Below, in pieces: positions 1 through 9,450 of a stretch of DNA of 64,000 nucleotides (the stretch's first letter is position 1; each line of letters starts with the position of its first letter). The notes below the pieces were generated by a model. That model made no database searches and was not told the origin of the DNA. It saw only the letters and a program-made list of their open reading frames with translations. The translations under genes and the position numbers were made by a program. The stretch spans positions 1 to 64,000 of the forward strand of contig JALUKQ010000031.1 in the NCBI GenBank assembly GCA_027056485.1, read 5' to 3'. The DNA is from Campylobacteraceae bacterium. Lineage in GTDB: Bacteria; Campylobacterota; Campylobacteria; Campylobacterales; Sulfurovaceae.

Positions 1-2108
1 TTATAATATCCACCAATATCTTGAGCTTTACCCTCAACAGAAAGTAACTCTTCAATAATAGTAGCTTCATTATCTTTAAGAGCTTGTGCAACAGGTGCGA
101 ACTTCTCTGCTAGTTCAGCATTTTTTCCGTTTGCTAAAGCATCAGCCCAGTATTGAGCTACATAGAAGTGAGAGGCTTTGTTGTCAGGCTCTCCTGCTTT
201 TCTGCTTGGTGCTTTGTTGTTGTCAAGATAACCATCGTTTGCAACATCTAACGCTTCTGTTAAGGCTTGAAGTTTCTCATCTGAGTGTTTTCTTCCGATA
301 AATCTAAGTGACTCAGCTAGTGCCAAGAACTCACCTAAACTATCCCATCTTAAGTGACCCTCTGCTAAGAATTGGTCAACGTGTTTTGGAGCAGACCCAC
401 CAGCACCAGTTTCGTAAAGACCACCACCTGCAAGTAATGGAACGATAGAGAGCATTTTAGCCGATGTTCCAAGCTCTAAGATTGGGTACATGTCTGTTAG
501 GTAATCTCTAAGTACGTTACCTGTTACGGCGATAGTGTTTTTACCCTCTCTTACTCTTGCATTGGTAAATCTGGTTGCTGCTGCTACGTCCATGATTTGA
601 ATATCTAAACCATCAGTGTCGTGGTCAGCTAAGTAAGTGTTTACTTTTTTAATCATCTCTGCATCGTGAGCTCTGTTGCTATCTAGCCAGAAGATTGTAG
701 GAACTTTTTCAATACTTGCTCTCTCAACTGCTAGTCTTACCCAGTCTTTGATAGGAATATCTTTAGCTCTACTCATTCTCCAAATATCACCAGCTTCAAC
801 ATCAAAACTCATTAACTCTGTTCCATCTTCTGCTGTTACAGTCACTTTCCCAGCTTCTGCCATCTCAAAAGTGGTTGGGTGAGAACCATACTCTTCTGCT
901 TTTTGAGCCATAAGACCCACATTTGCTACAGAACCCATAGTAGATACATCGTATTGACCATTAGCCACACAATCTTTTACCATCTCTTCATAGAAAAGAC
1001 CATAAGAAGCATCAGGAATAACAGCAACACACTCTTTAGCGTCGCCATTTCTGTTCCACTGTTTACCACCTTCACGAACCACAACAGGCATAGAAGCATC
1101 AATAATTACATCGTTAGACGCGTTGAAGTTTGTTTGACCTTTGTCTGAGTCTACCATTGCAATCTCAGGAGCATCAGAATCAACCACAGCTTTAAACGCA
1201 GCTAAAATCTCAGCCTCTTGTGCATGACCAGCAATTTTTAGTTCAATATCAGAGATACCAAGTCTAGCATTTACTTTTAGTTCTGCAAAGGTATCAGCAT
1301 ATTTTTCAAATACAGGAGCAAAGAATACTTCAAGAGCATGACCAAACATAATTGGGTCAGATACTTTCATCATGGTTGCTTTTAGGTGAAGTGACCATAA
1401 AACATCATTTGCTTTTGCATCTTCGATTGTTTTTGCGATAAATGTTTTAAGTTTAGCCACAGACATAAACGTACCATCTAAAACTTCGCCATCAAGTGCA
1501 TCAATTGTTTTTAATTCTGTACCATTAAGTGCAATTGTTACTTTTTGAGCGTTGTCAATAACCACAGATTGTTCATTTGAGTAGAAATCTCCATCACCAT
1601 TCATGTGAGCAACATAAGCTTTTGAGTTTTCAGCAAAAGGTCTTAGTCTATGTGGATTATTTTGAGCAAATCTTTTTACAGCTACAGCTGCACGTCTGTC
1701 AGAGTTTCCTTCTCTAAGTACTGGGTTAACAGCAGAACCAAGACAACTGCTGTATTTAGCTTGAAGTGCTTTTTCTTCGTCATTTGCAGGGTTTTCAGGA
1801 TAGTCAGGAATATCAAAACCTTGACCTTGAAGCTCTGCAATACACTCTTTAAGCTGACCAACAGAAGCTGAAATATTTGGAAGTTTAATAATGTTTCCAT
1901 CAGGTTGAAGAACAACTTCTCCTAGTTTAGAAAGTTCATCTTCTGCTAAACCCATTGCTGAAAGAACTCTTCCTGCCAATGAAATGTCAGAAGTTACAAC
2001 AGAAACACCTGCTGCCTGTGTGAACGCATTTACGATTGGTAACAATGAGTACGTAGCTAACGCTGGAGCCTCATCAATTTTTGACCATATAATTTTTGGT
2101 AATGACAT
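1..2108 (-). CDS. icd: NADP-dependent isocitrate dehydrogenase, monomeric type (3' end beyond window)
   Basis: Oxidative decarboxylation of isocitrate to 2-oxoglutarate with NADP+, or the reverse carboxylation in an autotroph using the reductive TCA cycle. The start is ATG at 2108, preceded by AAGGA in cacataaggatgatat. The frame is open for 702 codons to the window edge without a stop. The protein begins MSLPKIIWSK and reaches DIGGYY, a motif close to the C-terminus of the roughly 740-residue monomeric family, so I infer about 35 residues are missing. Typical family stretches are visible, such as KLPNISASVGQL near residue 78, LWSLHLKATMMKVSDP, and GGGLYETGAGGSAPKHV with HLRWDSLGE following. 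This is a different fold arrangement from the dimeric Icd of Helicobacter or E. coli. It appears to be transcribed alone, with about 230 bases of non-coding DNA upstream. Confident in family and role; direction of the reaction in the cell is inference. Confidence 0.95.
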   Translation of the reverse strand, partial: MSLPKIIWSKIDEAPALATYSLLPIVNAFTQAAGVSVVTSDISLAGRVLSAMGLAEDELSKLGEVVLQPDGNIIKLPNISASVGQLKECIAELQGQGFDIPDYPENPANDEEKALQAKYSSCLGSAVNPVLREGNSDRRAAVAVKRFAQNNPHRLRPFAENSKAYVAHMNGDGDFYSNEQSVVIDNAQKVTIALNGTELKTIDALDGEVLDGTFMSVAKLKTFIAKTIEDAKANDVLWSLHLKATMMKVSDPIMFGHALEVFFAPVFEKYADTFAELKVNARLGISDIELKIAGHAQEAEILAAFKAVVDSDAPEIAMVDSDKGQTNFNASNDVIIDASMPVVVREGGKQWNRNGDAKECVAVIPDASYGLFYEEMVKDCVANGQYDVSTMGSVANVGLMAQKAEEYGSHPTTFEMAEAGKVTVTAEDGTELMSFDVEAGDIWRMSRAKDIPIKDWVRLAVERASIEKVPTIFWLDSNRAHDAEMIKKVNTYLADHDTDGLDIQIMDVAAATRFTNARVREGKNTIAVTGNVLRDYLTDMYPILELGTSAKMLSIVPLLAGGGLYETGAGGSAPKHVDQFLAEGHLRWDSLGEFLALAESLRFIGRKHSDEKLQALTEALDVANDGYLDNNKAPSRKAGEPDNKASHFYVAQYWADALANGKNAELAEKFAPVAQALKDNEATIIEELLSVEGKAQDIGGYY

Positions 2109-2338
2109 ATATCATCCTTATGTGTAGTTTAATAGCATGAGTTTAGCAATATTTTTTAAATAGGAGAATTAAAGTCGGGTTTGAGAAAAATTATCTCTAT
2201 TGGTTGTTTCTTTCTTACACAAAGAGGTAGATTATGGTTAAAAAAGTGTTACCTATATATAGAGAAAAATAGAAAGGTATTTGACTCATTTATATAGATG
2301 TTACTTTTTATACTATCTTTATTAATAGTATGAAATTG

Positions 2339-2545
2339 TTATTTTCTTATTGTAGTTATTCCTGGATTTTCAGGGGTTCCTACATAGTCACTTGGTGTAG
2401 AGAAGCTAAACTTTACAAAACCATAAACGGCACTTAGAACAAGTAAGCCTATAATAATGTTTCTTACCAATCTTCTCTTTTCTGGAGTCTCTTTTCCATC
2501 ATAATCATCTATCTGACCTAATGAAGGTTCACCTTCTAGTTTCAT
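2339..2545 (-). CDS. small single-pass membrane protein, unknown function
   Basis: A 68-residue protein that I do not recognise. It has an acidic cytoplasmic-looking N-terminus (about residues 1-22), a basic patch KRR near residue 24, one hydrophobic helix (about residues 29-47, NIIIGLLVLSAVYGF) and a short C-terminal tail rich in Pro and Gly. AAAGGA sits eight bases before the ATG, which makes it a credible gene despite its size. It lies alone between icd and the DUF302 gene, all on the minus strand but with gaps of about 170-230 bases, so it is probably its own transcript. A weak hairpin (TACTAT/ATAGTA, 2311-2330) lies just past its stop but lacks a clear U-tract. No function is proposed. 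Confidence 0.6.
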   Translation of the reverse strand: MKLEGEPSLGQIDDYDGKETPEKRRLVRNIIIGLLVLSAVYGFVKFSFSTPSDYVGTPENPGITTIRK

Positions 2546-2670
2546 AATATAATCCTTTATTATTAAATTTATAAGTTTATACTATACTAAATATAAAAAT
2601 AAACTTATTGATATGATTTCATTATAACGAAATAAAGTAGTAAGGTTGTGTTTTGAAAGTTTGTAAAAGA

Positions 2671-2703
2671 GGGAAAAGGTTACCAAGTTAGGTAACCTTT
2701 TTT
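2671..2703 (-). terminator. Rho-independent terminator after the DUF302 gene
   Basis: AAAAGGTTACC (2674-2684) pairs perfectly with GGTAACCTTTT (2691-2701) around a six-base loop. T-rich sequence follows on both strands, so it could work in either direction. It lies 17 bases beyond the stop of the DUF302 gene. Confidence 0.75.
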
Positions 2704-2719
2704 AATTTATAGAGAAGAA

Positions 2720-3319
2720 CTAGTCTGAAGTCTCTCCTGCAGCACCTTGTTCTATCATTCCAACCATTGCTTTTTTTACATCGTTTGCATATTTAAGCAA
2801 TTCGTCTGGAAGTGTGTGACCACCATGAATCATCAAGTCTAAATCCATAGTATATAGCCAAATATCACCATTTTCATCTTCTACGATTCCAACTCTACAA
2901 GGCATAAAACCTACAAATTCACCTGAGAATTTCAAGAAAATGTCAGCAATTGAAGGAGAACAGTATGAACGAATGTGTGTATATTTCCCACCATCTTTCA
3001 TAAACTTTCCATCTCTTGGCATAGTCTTCTCATCAACTTTAGCAAGACCATAACCTTCAGCTACTTCATCCATAACTTCAATAGCATTTTGAATAGCTTC
3101 TTCTTTAGAAGTACCCTCTTCAATAAGCAATTTTCTCTTAATAACCATACCTTTTGCAGGGTCACCAGTTGTTAATACTTTGTCTGCCATATTCATGTAT
3201 AGACCTAAAGCTTGAGAATCCATTTTAGTTAAGCTTGAACCATATTTAACACCCATTAGAATAGCAGCAACAACTACTATAAAACCTACTAAAGTAAAAA
3301 TACCTTTGATAAAACTCAT
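2720..3319 (-). CDS. DUF302 domain protein with N-terminal membrane anchor
   Basis: A 199-residue protein. I place the start at ATG 3319 (MSFIKGIF) because AAGGAAT lies just upstream. An in-frame ATG 60 bases further upstream would add a non-hydrophobic leader and lacks that site. Residues 5-25 form one hydrophobic segment (FTLVGFIVVVAAILMGVKYG), either an anchor or an uncleaved signal. The remainder matches DUF302-type proteins, with IADIFLKFSGEFVGFMPCRV and IWLYTMDLDLMIHGG close to the C-terminus. DUF302 proteins are common in sulfur-oxidising bacteria, often beside redox genes, and their biochemical role is unsettled. Here the neighbours give no metabolic hint. A strong terminator follows. 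The approximately 180 bases upstream are very AT-rich and presumably carry divergent promoters for this gene and the CAP-domain lipoprotein. Confidence 0.75.
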   Translation of the reverse strand: MSFIKGIFTLVGFIVVVAAILMGVKYGSSLTKMDSQALGLYMNMADKVLTTGDPAKGMVIKRKLLIEEGTSKEEAIQNAIEVMDEVAEGYGLAKVDEKTMPRDGKFMKDGGKYTHIRSYCSPSIADIFLKFSGEFVGFMPCRVGIVEDENGDIWLYTMDLDLMIHGGHTLPDELLKYANDVKKAMVGMIEQGAAGETSD

Positions 3320-3558
3320 TTTATTCCTTTTTTCCATAATGGAAGAATTCGTAATTAAAATAGTTTTTACACTATTCAATAATCTATTATAATAAATTAT
3401 TATTAAATAAAGGTTATCTATAGAATCTATTTTAATTAGAGTTATCTATAAGTATACTATGGAAACTCTTTTTATAGACTCATTATTGTTTATCTATTAA
3501 TTTAAGTTTTCTAAACTATACTTAATTTTAGAATTAATAAATATAGAAGGAATAAGAT

Positions 3559-4128
3559 ATGAAGAAGATAAGAGGCATTATTTTAAGTAGTTTAATATTA
3601 TTACTATTGACTGCATGTGCAGGTAGAAAAGAGTCAAAATTATCTATTCCCACATCTTATAACTTTAAAATGGAATATTTAAATGTGATTAATAGAGCAA
3701 GAAATAACAATCAAACATGTGGAAGTAAAGGCTATTTTAAAGCTACTAAACCATTGAACTGGAGTGATAAACTTTATAATGCTGCCTATGAACATAGTTA
3801 TGATATGGCGACAAGTAATACATTTTCTCATAAAGGTTCAGGTCAAATATCGGATAAAACAGGTTACGTAAAAAACTCTGCTAGTTCGGGAAGGGAGAGA
3901 ATAGAAGCATATGGATATAGTTGGAGAATTTATGCTGAGAATATTGGAGCTGGTACCAATATAGGTACAGCAGAAGAGATTGTTCGTAAGTTATTAAAAA
4001 GTGATGGTCACTGTGCCAATATTATGAACCCTTCTCTTAAAGAAGTAGGTATGGCAATGGTTAAGAACTCTAATTCAAAATACATACACTATTGGACACA
4101 AGATTTTGGAACCCATTTAGATAAGTAA
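3559..4128 (+). CDS. CAP/SCP-domain lipoprotein
   Basis: A 189-residue exported protein of the CAP (cysteine-rich secretory, antigen 5, PR-1) superfamily. The N-terminus is a lipoprotein signal with lipobox LLTAC (Cys20). The CAP core then follows: LNVINRARNNN near residue 41, LNWSDKLYNAAYEHSYDMA near 74, SHKG, YAENIGAG near 138, and KSDGHCANIMNPSLKEVGMA near 158. These carry the two His and the acidic residues that form the family's putative metal cavity. Two cysteines (in QTCGS and GHCAN) could form a disulfide. AGAAGGA precedes the ATG. It converges with dnaE, ending 11 bases from that gene's stop. Bacterial CAP proteins are secreted or envelope-bound, and their activity is mostly unknown, so the substrate cannot be stated. 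Confidence 0.85.
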   Translation: MKKIRGIILSSLILLLLTACAGRKESKLSIPTSYNFKMEYLNVINRARNNNQTCGSKGYFKATKPLNWSDKLYNAAYEHSYDMATSNTFSHKGSGQISDKTGYVKNSASSGRERIEAYGYSWRIYAENIGAGTNIGTAEEIVRKLLKSDGHCANIMNPSLKEVGMAMVKNSNSKYIHYWTQDFGTHLDK

Positions 4129-4139
4129 CAAGCCCATAT

Positions 4140-7100
4140 TTATTGGGTTGCTACCAACTTCTCCTCTTCATAAACACCAAGTTTTTTAGCATCTGTCAAA
4201 ATAGATCGGCTAACTTTCATTTTAGATTCAATAATCACATCAGATAATTTAGATTTGATGGCAAGTTGAAGAGGGTGTCTTCCTGGGTATTTTTGAGCTA
4301 AACAAAATAGTTCCTCTATCATCTTCTCATCGGGAAGTAAACTCATCGCCAAAATAACAGGTTCGGCAATAGGTTCTGGTGTGTGTTTTTGCTCTTTTAT
4401 GGTTTTGACTTTCTCTTTTTTTGCATCTTTTAGTGACTCTATTTTTAGAATGTTCATACGGGTAAAATCACCATCTTTAGTGATTTTAACTTTAAAGGCA
4501 ATAGGCTTATTCAAGTCAAAATCTTCATCTAACTCTTGCAGTCTATTTTCAAATAGCATCAACTCAATGTTTCCATGTAAGTCCATAATATTTGCGATTC
4601 CAAATTTATTTCCTTTTTTAGAAATACGGGTGTTTATCTCTTCTATTTTACCAATAAAGAGTGCTTGTGAACCATCAGCTAGGTCATCAATTTCTGAACT
4701 TAGTGTATAGTTTATCTCATCGAGTTGCTCACGATATTTGTCTAGTGGATGACCTGAAACATAGAACCCTAGAGACTCTTTTTCTATAGCTAAAATATCC
4801 AGTAGTTCATACTCTGGCATATCTTTGATGTCTACGGTTACAGAGGTCATCTCTTCTCCATCACCAAAGAGTGAACCTACAGCTTGTTTCTTAGCCATCA
4901 TTGCTTTCCCTGCTGCTTCTGTTATAGCTTCTACTTGGCTGATTAAGGCACAACGTGAGTGACCAAACTCATCAAATGCTCCAGCTTTTGCTAAAGATTC
5001 TATGACCCTTTTGTTTACTTTAGAGGCATCTATACGTGAGACAAAATCATTCATATCTTTAAACTCACCACCCTCATTTCGTGTAGCGATAATAGAGTTA
5101 ATAGCTACATCACCAGCACCTTTTAAAGCTCCCATTCCAAAGAAGACAATTTTCTCTCCATCTATCTCATCAGCTTGAAAAACCAAGTCAGAACGGTTGA
5201 TGTGTGGTGGACGTAATGTAATATTTAAATTTTTTAATTCATCTACATATTTGATAACTTTGTCTGTATTATTTTTCTCCAAAGTCAAAATAGCAGCCAT
5301 AAACTCCGTAGGGTAGTAGTGTTTTAAAAACGAGGTATAAAAAGTAACCATCGCATAGGCAGCTGAGTGAGATTTGTTAAACCCGTACCCTGCAAATTTA
5401 ACAATCAGGTCAAAGAGTTCACGGGCAGTTTCCATGTTGTGACCTTTTTTACCAGCACCTATGGCAAACTCCTCTTTGAGTTTGTCCATCTCCTCTTTAA
5501 TCTTTTTACCCATAGCACGACGTACTAAGTCGGCACCACCAAGGCTAAATCCACCAATGGTTTGAACAATTTGCATAACTTGCTCTTGATAAACGATAAC
5601 CCCATAAGTAGGCTTTAAAATAGGTTCAAGTTCTGCAAACATATAGGTGATTTCAGCTCGTCCATGTTTACGCTCCACAAAGTCGTCGAGCATACCAGAC
5701 TCCATAGGTCCAGGTCGGTAGAGAGCGAGCATCGCAATAATATCTTCAAAGCCACTTGGCTTTAGCTTTTTGGCAAGGTCTTGCATTCCTGCTGATTCTA
5801 TCTGGAAGAGTCCGAGTGTGTCACCTGAGGAGATATAGTCATAAACGGCAGGGTCGTTAATGTCCTCTTCAATAAAGTTAATACGTTTTCCATGACGCTT
5901 TTCTACCAGTTGCAGTGCTTCTTCTATCACCGTTAGGGTCTTTAGACCCAAGAAGTCAAACTTAATAAGGTCAACATCTTCAACATATTTACCGTTGTAT
6001 TGGGTCGCTAGGGTATCTTGTCCACTTGGTTTAAAAAGAGGTGTTTTTTTCCATAGTGGCTCATTGGAGATAACAACACCAGCAGCATGCGTTCCTGCAT
6101 TTCGGTTTAGACCCTCAAGTGCTAAAGCGTAGTCCCAAGTTCTTTTAGCTAGAGGATTTGTGGCACAAAGTTCAGCTATTTTAGGCTCTTTGGTATAAGA
6201 GTCAGTAAGGTTAATTCCCAATTCATCAGGAATAAGTTTTGCCATCGCATCGGCTTGGGAGTAGGGCATGTCAAGAACACGAGCTACATCACGAATGACC
6301 CCTTTTGCTTGAAGCTTCCCAAAAGTAATAATCTGTGCGACGTTCACACGACCATATTTGTTAATAACATAGTCCAAAATCTCTTGGCGACGTGCTTGAC
6401 AGAAGTCCATGTCAATATCTGGCATAGATACACGCTCTGGGTTTAAGAAACGCTCAAAAAGTAGACCATAAGGCATGGGGTCGATGTCGGTGATTTCTAA
6501 AGAGAAAGCAACCAATGACCCAGCAGCAGAACCACGCCCTGGTCCTACAGGAATCTTCATCTGCTTTGCAGCATCGACAAACTCCCAAACAATAAGCATG
6601 TACCCTGGGAATTTCATGGAGTTAATAATGTCCATTTCCACTTGTAATCGGTCATGATACTCTTGATGCTTATTTTCAGGGACTATTTTCAGGCGTTTTT
6701 CAAGCCCTTTTTTTGAGAGGTGATTAAATAAGATAATATCATTTTCAAGTGAATACTCATCATCAGTTGGAAGTTCTAGACCTTCTTCCTTTGCGACTTG
6801 CTGTGTAAATTTAAAGTTTGGTGGGGTGGGGTCTCCTAGTTTTATCTCTAAGTTACATTTATCGGCTATCTCTTGGGTATTGCTAATGGCTTCTGGAATA
6901 TCGGCAAAAAGTTCAGCCATCTGCTCTGGTGACTTGACATAAAACTCATGTACCGAGTGACGCATACGGTTGGGGTCATCGTAGAGTTTGTTCATCGCGA
7001 TACACATAAATGCCTCGTGTGCATCGGCATCTTTTTGTAAAGTATAGTGGGTGTCGTTTGTAGCAATGATTTTAATACCAGTTTCTTGGCTAATCTGAAT

Positions 7101-7712
7101 AATCTGCTTGTCTATGTTGTACTGATGGTCAATTCCATGACGCATAATTTCCATGTAGAAGTCATCCCCAAAAACCTCTTTGTAACGCAAGGCTACTTTT
7201 TTTGCTTCATCGTAACCCAATGCTCCATTTTTAACATTTCTGTCACTAAGGTTTAAGTGCCAGTTAATTTCACCTTGCAGACAAGCAGAAGAACAGATGA
7301 GACCTTCTGAGTTTTCTTTTAACATCTCCCAGTTGATTCTTGGATAGTAGTAAAATCCATGCATAAAAGCTTGTGAACTAAGATACATGAGGTTTTTGTA
7401 TCCCACATCATTTTTGGCATAAAGGCAGAGGTGAAAACGTTTACGAGTAGATTTATCACCTATATCAGCTTCATTATGAATGTAAGCTTCCATTCCAATA
7501 ATGGGTTTAATACCATTTTTTTTCATCTCATTATAAAAGGTGATCGTTCCAAACATATTTCCATGATCAGTCATGGCAACAGAGTCCATACCCATCTCTT
7601 TTATTTTCTTTGCAAGAACAGGTATTTTGTTTGCCCCATCGAGCATAGAGTATTCAGTATGGAGGTGTAAGTGAGTAAATTTAGGTATATTATTATCAGG
7701 TTCTTGGGACAT
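4140..7712 (-). CDS. dnaE: DNA polymerase III alpha subunit
   Basis: The replicative DNA polymerase catalytic subunit, 1190 residues, slightly longer than the E. coli protein (1160). The N-terminal PHP domain starts at about residue 11 (THLHLHTEYSMLDG). The palm has GPGRGSAAGSLVAFSL near residue 391 and the catalytic pair in MPDIDMDF (Asp432 and Asp434), with a third likely acidic residue in KFDFLGLKTL. The helix-hairpin-helix region, an OB-fold (LFIGKIEEINTRISKKGNKFG) and a Lys/Glu-rich C-terminal tail follow. The start has AAGG ten bases upstream. It is transcribed alone, convergent with the CAP lipoprotein. The PHP His residues are retained, so proofreading or phosphoesterase activity of that domain is possible. 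No intein or frameshift was seen. Confidence 0.98.
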   Translation of the reverse strand: MSQEPDNNIPKFTHLHLHTEYSMLDGANKIPVLAKKIKEMGMDSVAMTDHGNMFGTITFYNEMKKNGIKPIIGMEAYIHNEADIGDKSTRKRFHLCLYAKNDVGYKNLMYLSSQAFMHGFYYYPRINWEMLKENSEGLICSSACLQGEINWHLNLSDRNVKNGALGYDEAKKVALRYKEVFGDDFYMEIMRHGIDHQYNIDKQIIQISQETGIKIIATNDTHYTLQKDADAHEAFMCIAMNKLYDDPNRMRHSVHEFYVKSPEQMAELFADIPEAISNTQEIADKCNLEIKLGDPTPPNFKFTQQVAKEEGLELPTDDEYSLENDIILFNHLSKKGLEKRLKIVPENKHQEYHDRLQVEMDIINSMKFPGYMLIVWEFVDAAKQMKIPVGPGRGSAAGSLVAFSLEITDIDPMPYGLLFERFLNPERVSMPDIDMDFCQARRQEILDYVINKYGRVNVAQIITFGKLQAKGVIRDVARVLDMPYSQADAMAKLIPDELGINLTDSYTKEPKIAELCATNPLAKRTWDYALALEGLNRNAGTHAAGVVISNEPLWKKTPLFKPSGQDTLATQYNGKYVEDVDLIKFDFLGLKTLTVIEEALQLVEKRHGKRINFIEEDINDPAVYDYISSGDTLGLFQIESAGMQDLAKKLKPSGFEDIIAMLALYRPGPMESGMLDDFVERKHGRAEITYMFAELEPILKPTYGVIVYQEQVMQIVQTIGGFSLGGADLVRRAMGKKIKEEMDKLKEEFAIGAGKKGHNMETARELFDLIVKFAGYGFNKSHSAAYAMVTFYTSFLKHYYPTEFMAAILTLEKNNTDKVIKYVDELKNLNITLRPPHINRSDLVFQADEIDGEKIVFFGMGALKGAGDVAINSIIATRNEGGEFKDMNDFVSRIDASKVNKRVIESLAKAGAFDEFGHSRCALISQVEAITEAAGKAMMAKKQAVGSLFGDGEEMTSVTVDIKDMPEYELLDILAIEKESLGFYVSGHPLDKYREQLDEINYTLSSEIDDLADGSQALFIGKIEEINTRISKKGNKFGIANIMDLHGNIELMLFENRLQELDEDFDLNKPIAFKVKITKDGDFTRMNILKIESLKDAKKEKVKTIKEQKHTPEPIAEPVILAMSLLPDEKMIEELFCLAQKYPGRHPLQLAIKSKLSDVIIESKMKVSRSILTDAKKLGVYEEEKLVATQ

Positions 7713-7893
7713 TGTTTGCCTTAAAATATATGATTTTTTATTTAATATAGCATCTTTTTTGTGAAGAGATGATAAAAGAAATAATATTTATTTATATGAT
7801 AAATCTATTGGAAATGTTCTAATATAGTATAAAAATAGTCAACTTACATTTTTTTTTATATTTTTACTATATTTTCATATTATATTATAGTAT

Positions 7894-7899
7894 TATAAT
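7894..7899 (+). promoter_or_regulatory. probable -10 element for the response regulator-FIST-kinase operon
   Basis: TATAAT within a very AT-rich region, 34 bases before the response regulator ATG. AGGGAG at about 7919-7924 is the ribosome binding site. No clear -35 box is visible, as is usual in Campylobacterota. Confidence 0.4.
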
Positions 7900-7932
7900 A
7901 ATAGGAATAGTTCAACAAGGGAGAGCATAGTC

Positions 7933-8322
7933 ATGGATTGGAGTAAGTTTAATAATCTTTCAATTTTAATTATTGATGATGACCAGTTTACAAGAGAATT
8001 GATTGAGACAATATTGAAAAAAATACCCAATATTACTATTTATCAAGCAACTGATGGAGTGGAAGCTTTAAGTATTATAAATGAAGTCTCTTTAGATATG
8101 GTTTTTCTTGATTTATATATGCCAAATATGGATGGTAAAGCATTTATGGATAGTTTAAGAGAGAGTGGTAATAGTGAATCATTCCCTATAGTTCTTATAA
8201 CCACGGATAGGTTAACCCGAAGTGAACTCTCTGAAATAGGTGCAAATCACTATTTAACTAAACCTTTTGATTTTAATAGCTTCTTAAAAAAAACTTACTC
8301 ATTTTTAGAAAATTTTAAATAG
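7933..8322 (+). CDS. single-domain response regulator (CheY-like)
   Basis: A 129-residue stand-alone receiver domain. The acidic pocket is IIDDD at residues 13-17, the phosphoacceptor is Asp60 in MVFLDLYMPNMDG, the conserved Thr is near residue 90 (LITTD), and the conserved Lys is Lys110 in YLTKPF. There is no output domain, so it must act by protein contact or as a shuttle in a phosphorelay. It is the first gene of an operon. The FIST gene starts directly after its stop codon and the hybrid kinase overlaps the FIST gene, so the three are expected to be made together. I infer that the phosphate comes from the downstream kinase/Hpt protein. The ultimate output is not in this window. Confidence 0.9.
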   Translation: MDWSKFNNLSILIIDDDQFTRELIETILKKIPNITIYQATDGVEALSIINEVSLDMVFLDLYMPNMDGKAFMDSLRESGNSESFPIVLITTDRLTRSELSEIGANHYLTKPFDFNSFLKKTYSFLENFK

Positions 8323-9450
8323 ATGAGACATAGTGTAATAAGTACAGATTCAATAGAATCATTTATAAAAGAGATTGATGCGAGTATAAAAAATAGCTTT
8401 AAGCCAACACTTGCATTTATCTATATTTCTATTGAATATGATATAGAACAGCTTGTTGATGAATTATCTAAATATAAATTTATAATTGTAGGCTCTAGTA
8501 CAGCAGGAGAAATTTATGGAGATAGTAAAGTTGGAGTTGAGACAAAAGAGCAAACACTAAGTTGTATGTTAATAGATATGGATGCTTCTGCATTTTCTAT
8601 AAAACTTAAAAGAAACAGAGATAATAAGTTTTTTAATTTAGGAAAAAAGATTGGAAAATGGGTAAATAAGAGCTTTAATAATGCGTCACTATTGACAATA
8701 ACTGCTGGGTTAGATTTTGATAATGAGAGTTATGTCAATGGTATTCAAGAGAAACATAAAGATATTTTTGGTGGTTTAGCAGCTGATGATAGAGAGTTTA
8801 AAGGTACTTATGTTTTTTCTCAAAATAAGATAGTAAAAGATGGTGTGTTGGCTTTGGCTATAGATAAAGATAAGATAGATATCTGTTTATCACAAGGATT
8901 TGGTTGGTCAGGTATAGGTGTTCAACGTGTTGTTACCAAATCAGTTAAAAATACTGTTTATACGATTGATGATAAACCAGCTATTGAATTTTATACTGAA
9001 TATTTGAATATAACATCAGATGATATGCCTTGTATGGGAATAGATTTTCCAATGGAGGTGATATCCCACAATGGAGAGATTGTTACTAGAGCTGTAATTG
9101 ATATTAACAAAGATGGCTCTTTAGTTTGTGCAGGACATGTTAAAGAGGGTTCCAGGGTTAAAATATCTATTCCTATTGGGCTTAAGGTAATTGATAATGT
9201 GGTGGAGAGTATTAAGAGAACATCCCATAATAAACATATTAATAATCCAGATTTAACTTTACTTTTTCCCTGTACAGCACATAAAGAACTTCTTGGAACT
9301 TTAGGAATTAATGAGATAGAAGCTGTGTTTAATGCAATTAAAAGAACACCTCTTATAGGTTTTTATACTTATGGTGAGTTCTCTTCATTTTATACCTCTT
9401 CTGCTTTTCATAATGAAACTTTTGTAACCATACAGATGAGAGAGAAGTGA
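8323..9450 (+). CDS. FIST domain sensory protein
   Basis: A 375-residue soluble protein of the FIST family (FIST_N followed by FIST_C). The N-terminal part has FIIVGSSTAGEIYGDSKVG near residue 55 and DIFGGLAADDREFKGTYVF near residue 147, matching the GG(L/S)A(A/G)DD signature of the family. The C-terminal part has AIEFYTEYL near 226, PMEV near 245, and TLLFPCTAHKELLG and LIGFYTYGEFSS near the end. FIST domains are predicted small-ligand sensors linked to signal-transduction proteins. No signal peptide or membrane helix is visible. The ATG begins immediately after the regulator's stop with no obvious Shine-Dalgarno sequence, which suggests translational coupling. It overlaps the kinase gene by one base. 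I infer it is the sensor that the kinase itself lacks. Confidence 0.9.
   Translation: MRHSVISTDSIESFIKEIDASIKNSFKPTLAFIYISIEYDIEQLVDELSKYKFIIVGSSTAGEIYGDSKVGVETKEQTLSCMLIDMDASAFSIKLKRNRDNKFFNLGKKIGKWVNKSFNNASLLTITAGLDFDNESYVNGIQEKHKDIFGGLAADDREFKGTYVFSQNKIVKDGVLALAIDKDKIDICLSQGFGWSGIGVQRVVTKSVKNTVYTIDDKPAIEFYTEYLNITSDDMPCMGIDFPMEVISHNGEIVTRAVIDINKDGSLVCAGHVKEGSRVKISIPIGLKVIDNVVESIKRTSHNKHINNPDLTLLFPCTAHKELLGTLGINEIEAVFNAIKRTPLIGFYTYGEFSSFYTSSAFHNETFVTIQMREK

Noticed and set aside
1..2108. Apparent frameshift near the icd end
   Set aside because: An initial miscount of the start position suggested a shift. Rechecking shows one continuous frame from ATG 2108 to the window edge.
2311..2330. TACTAT/ATAGTA hairpin after the 68-residue protein
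   Set aside because: Six weak A-T-rich pairs without a U-tract; not called as a terminator.
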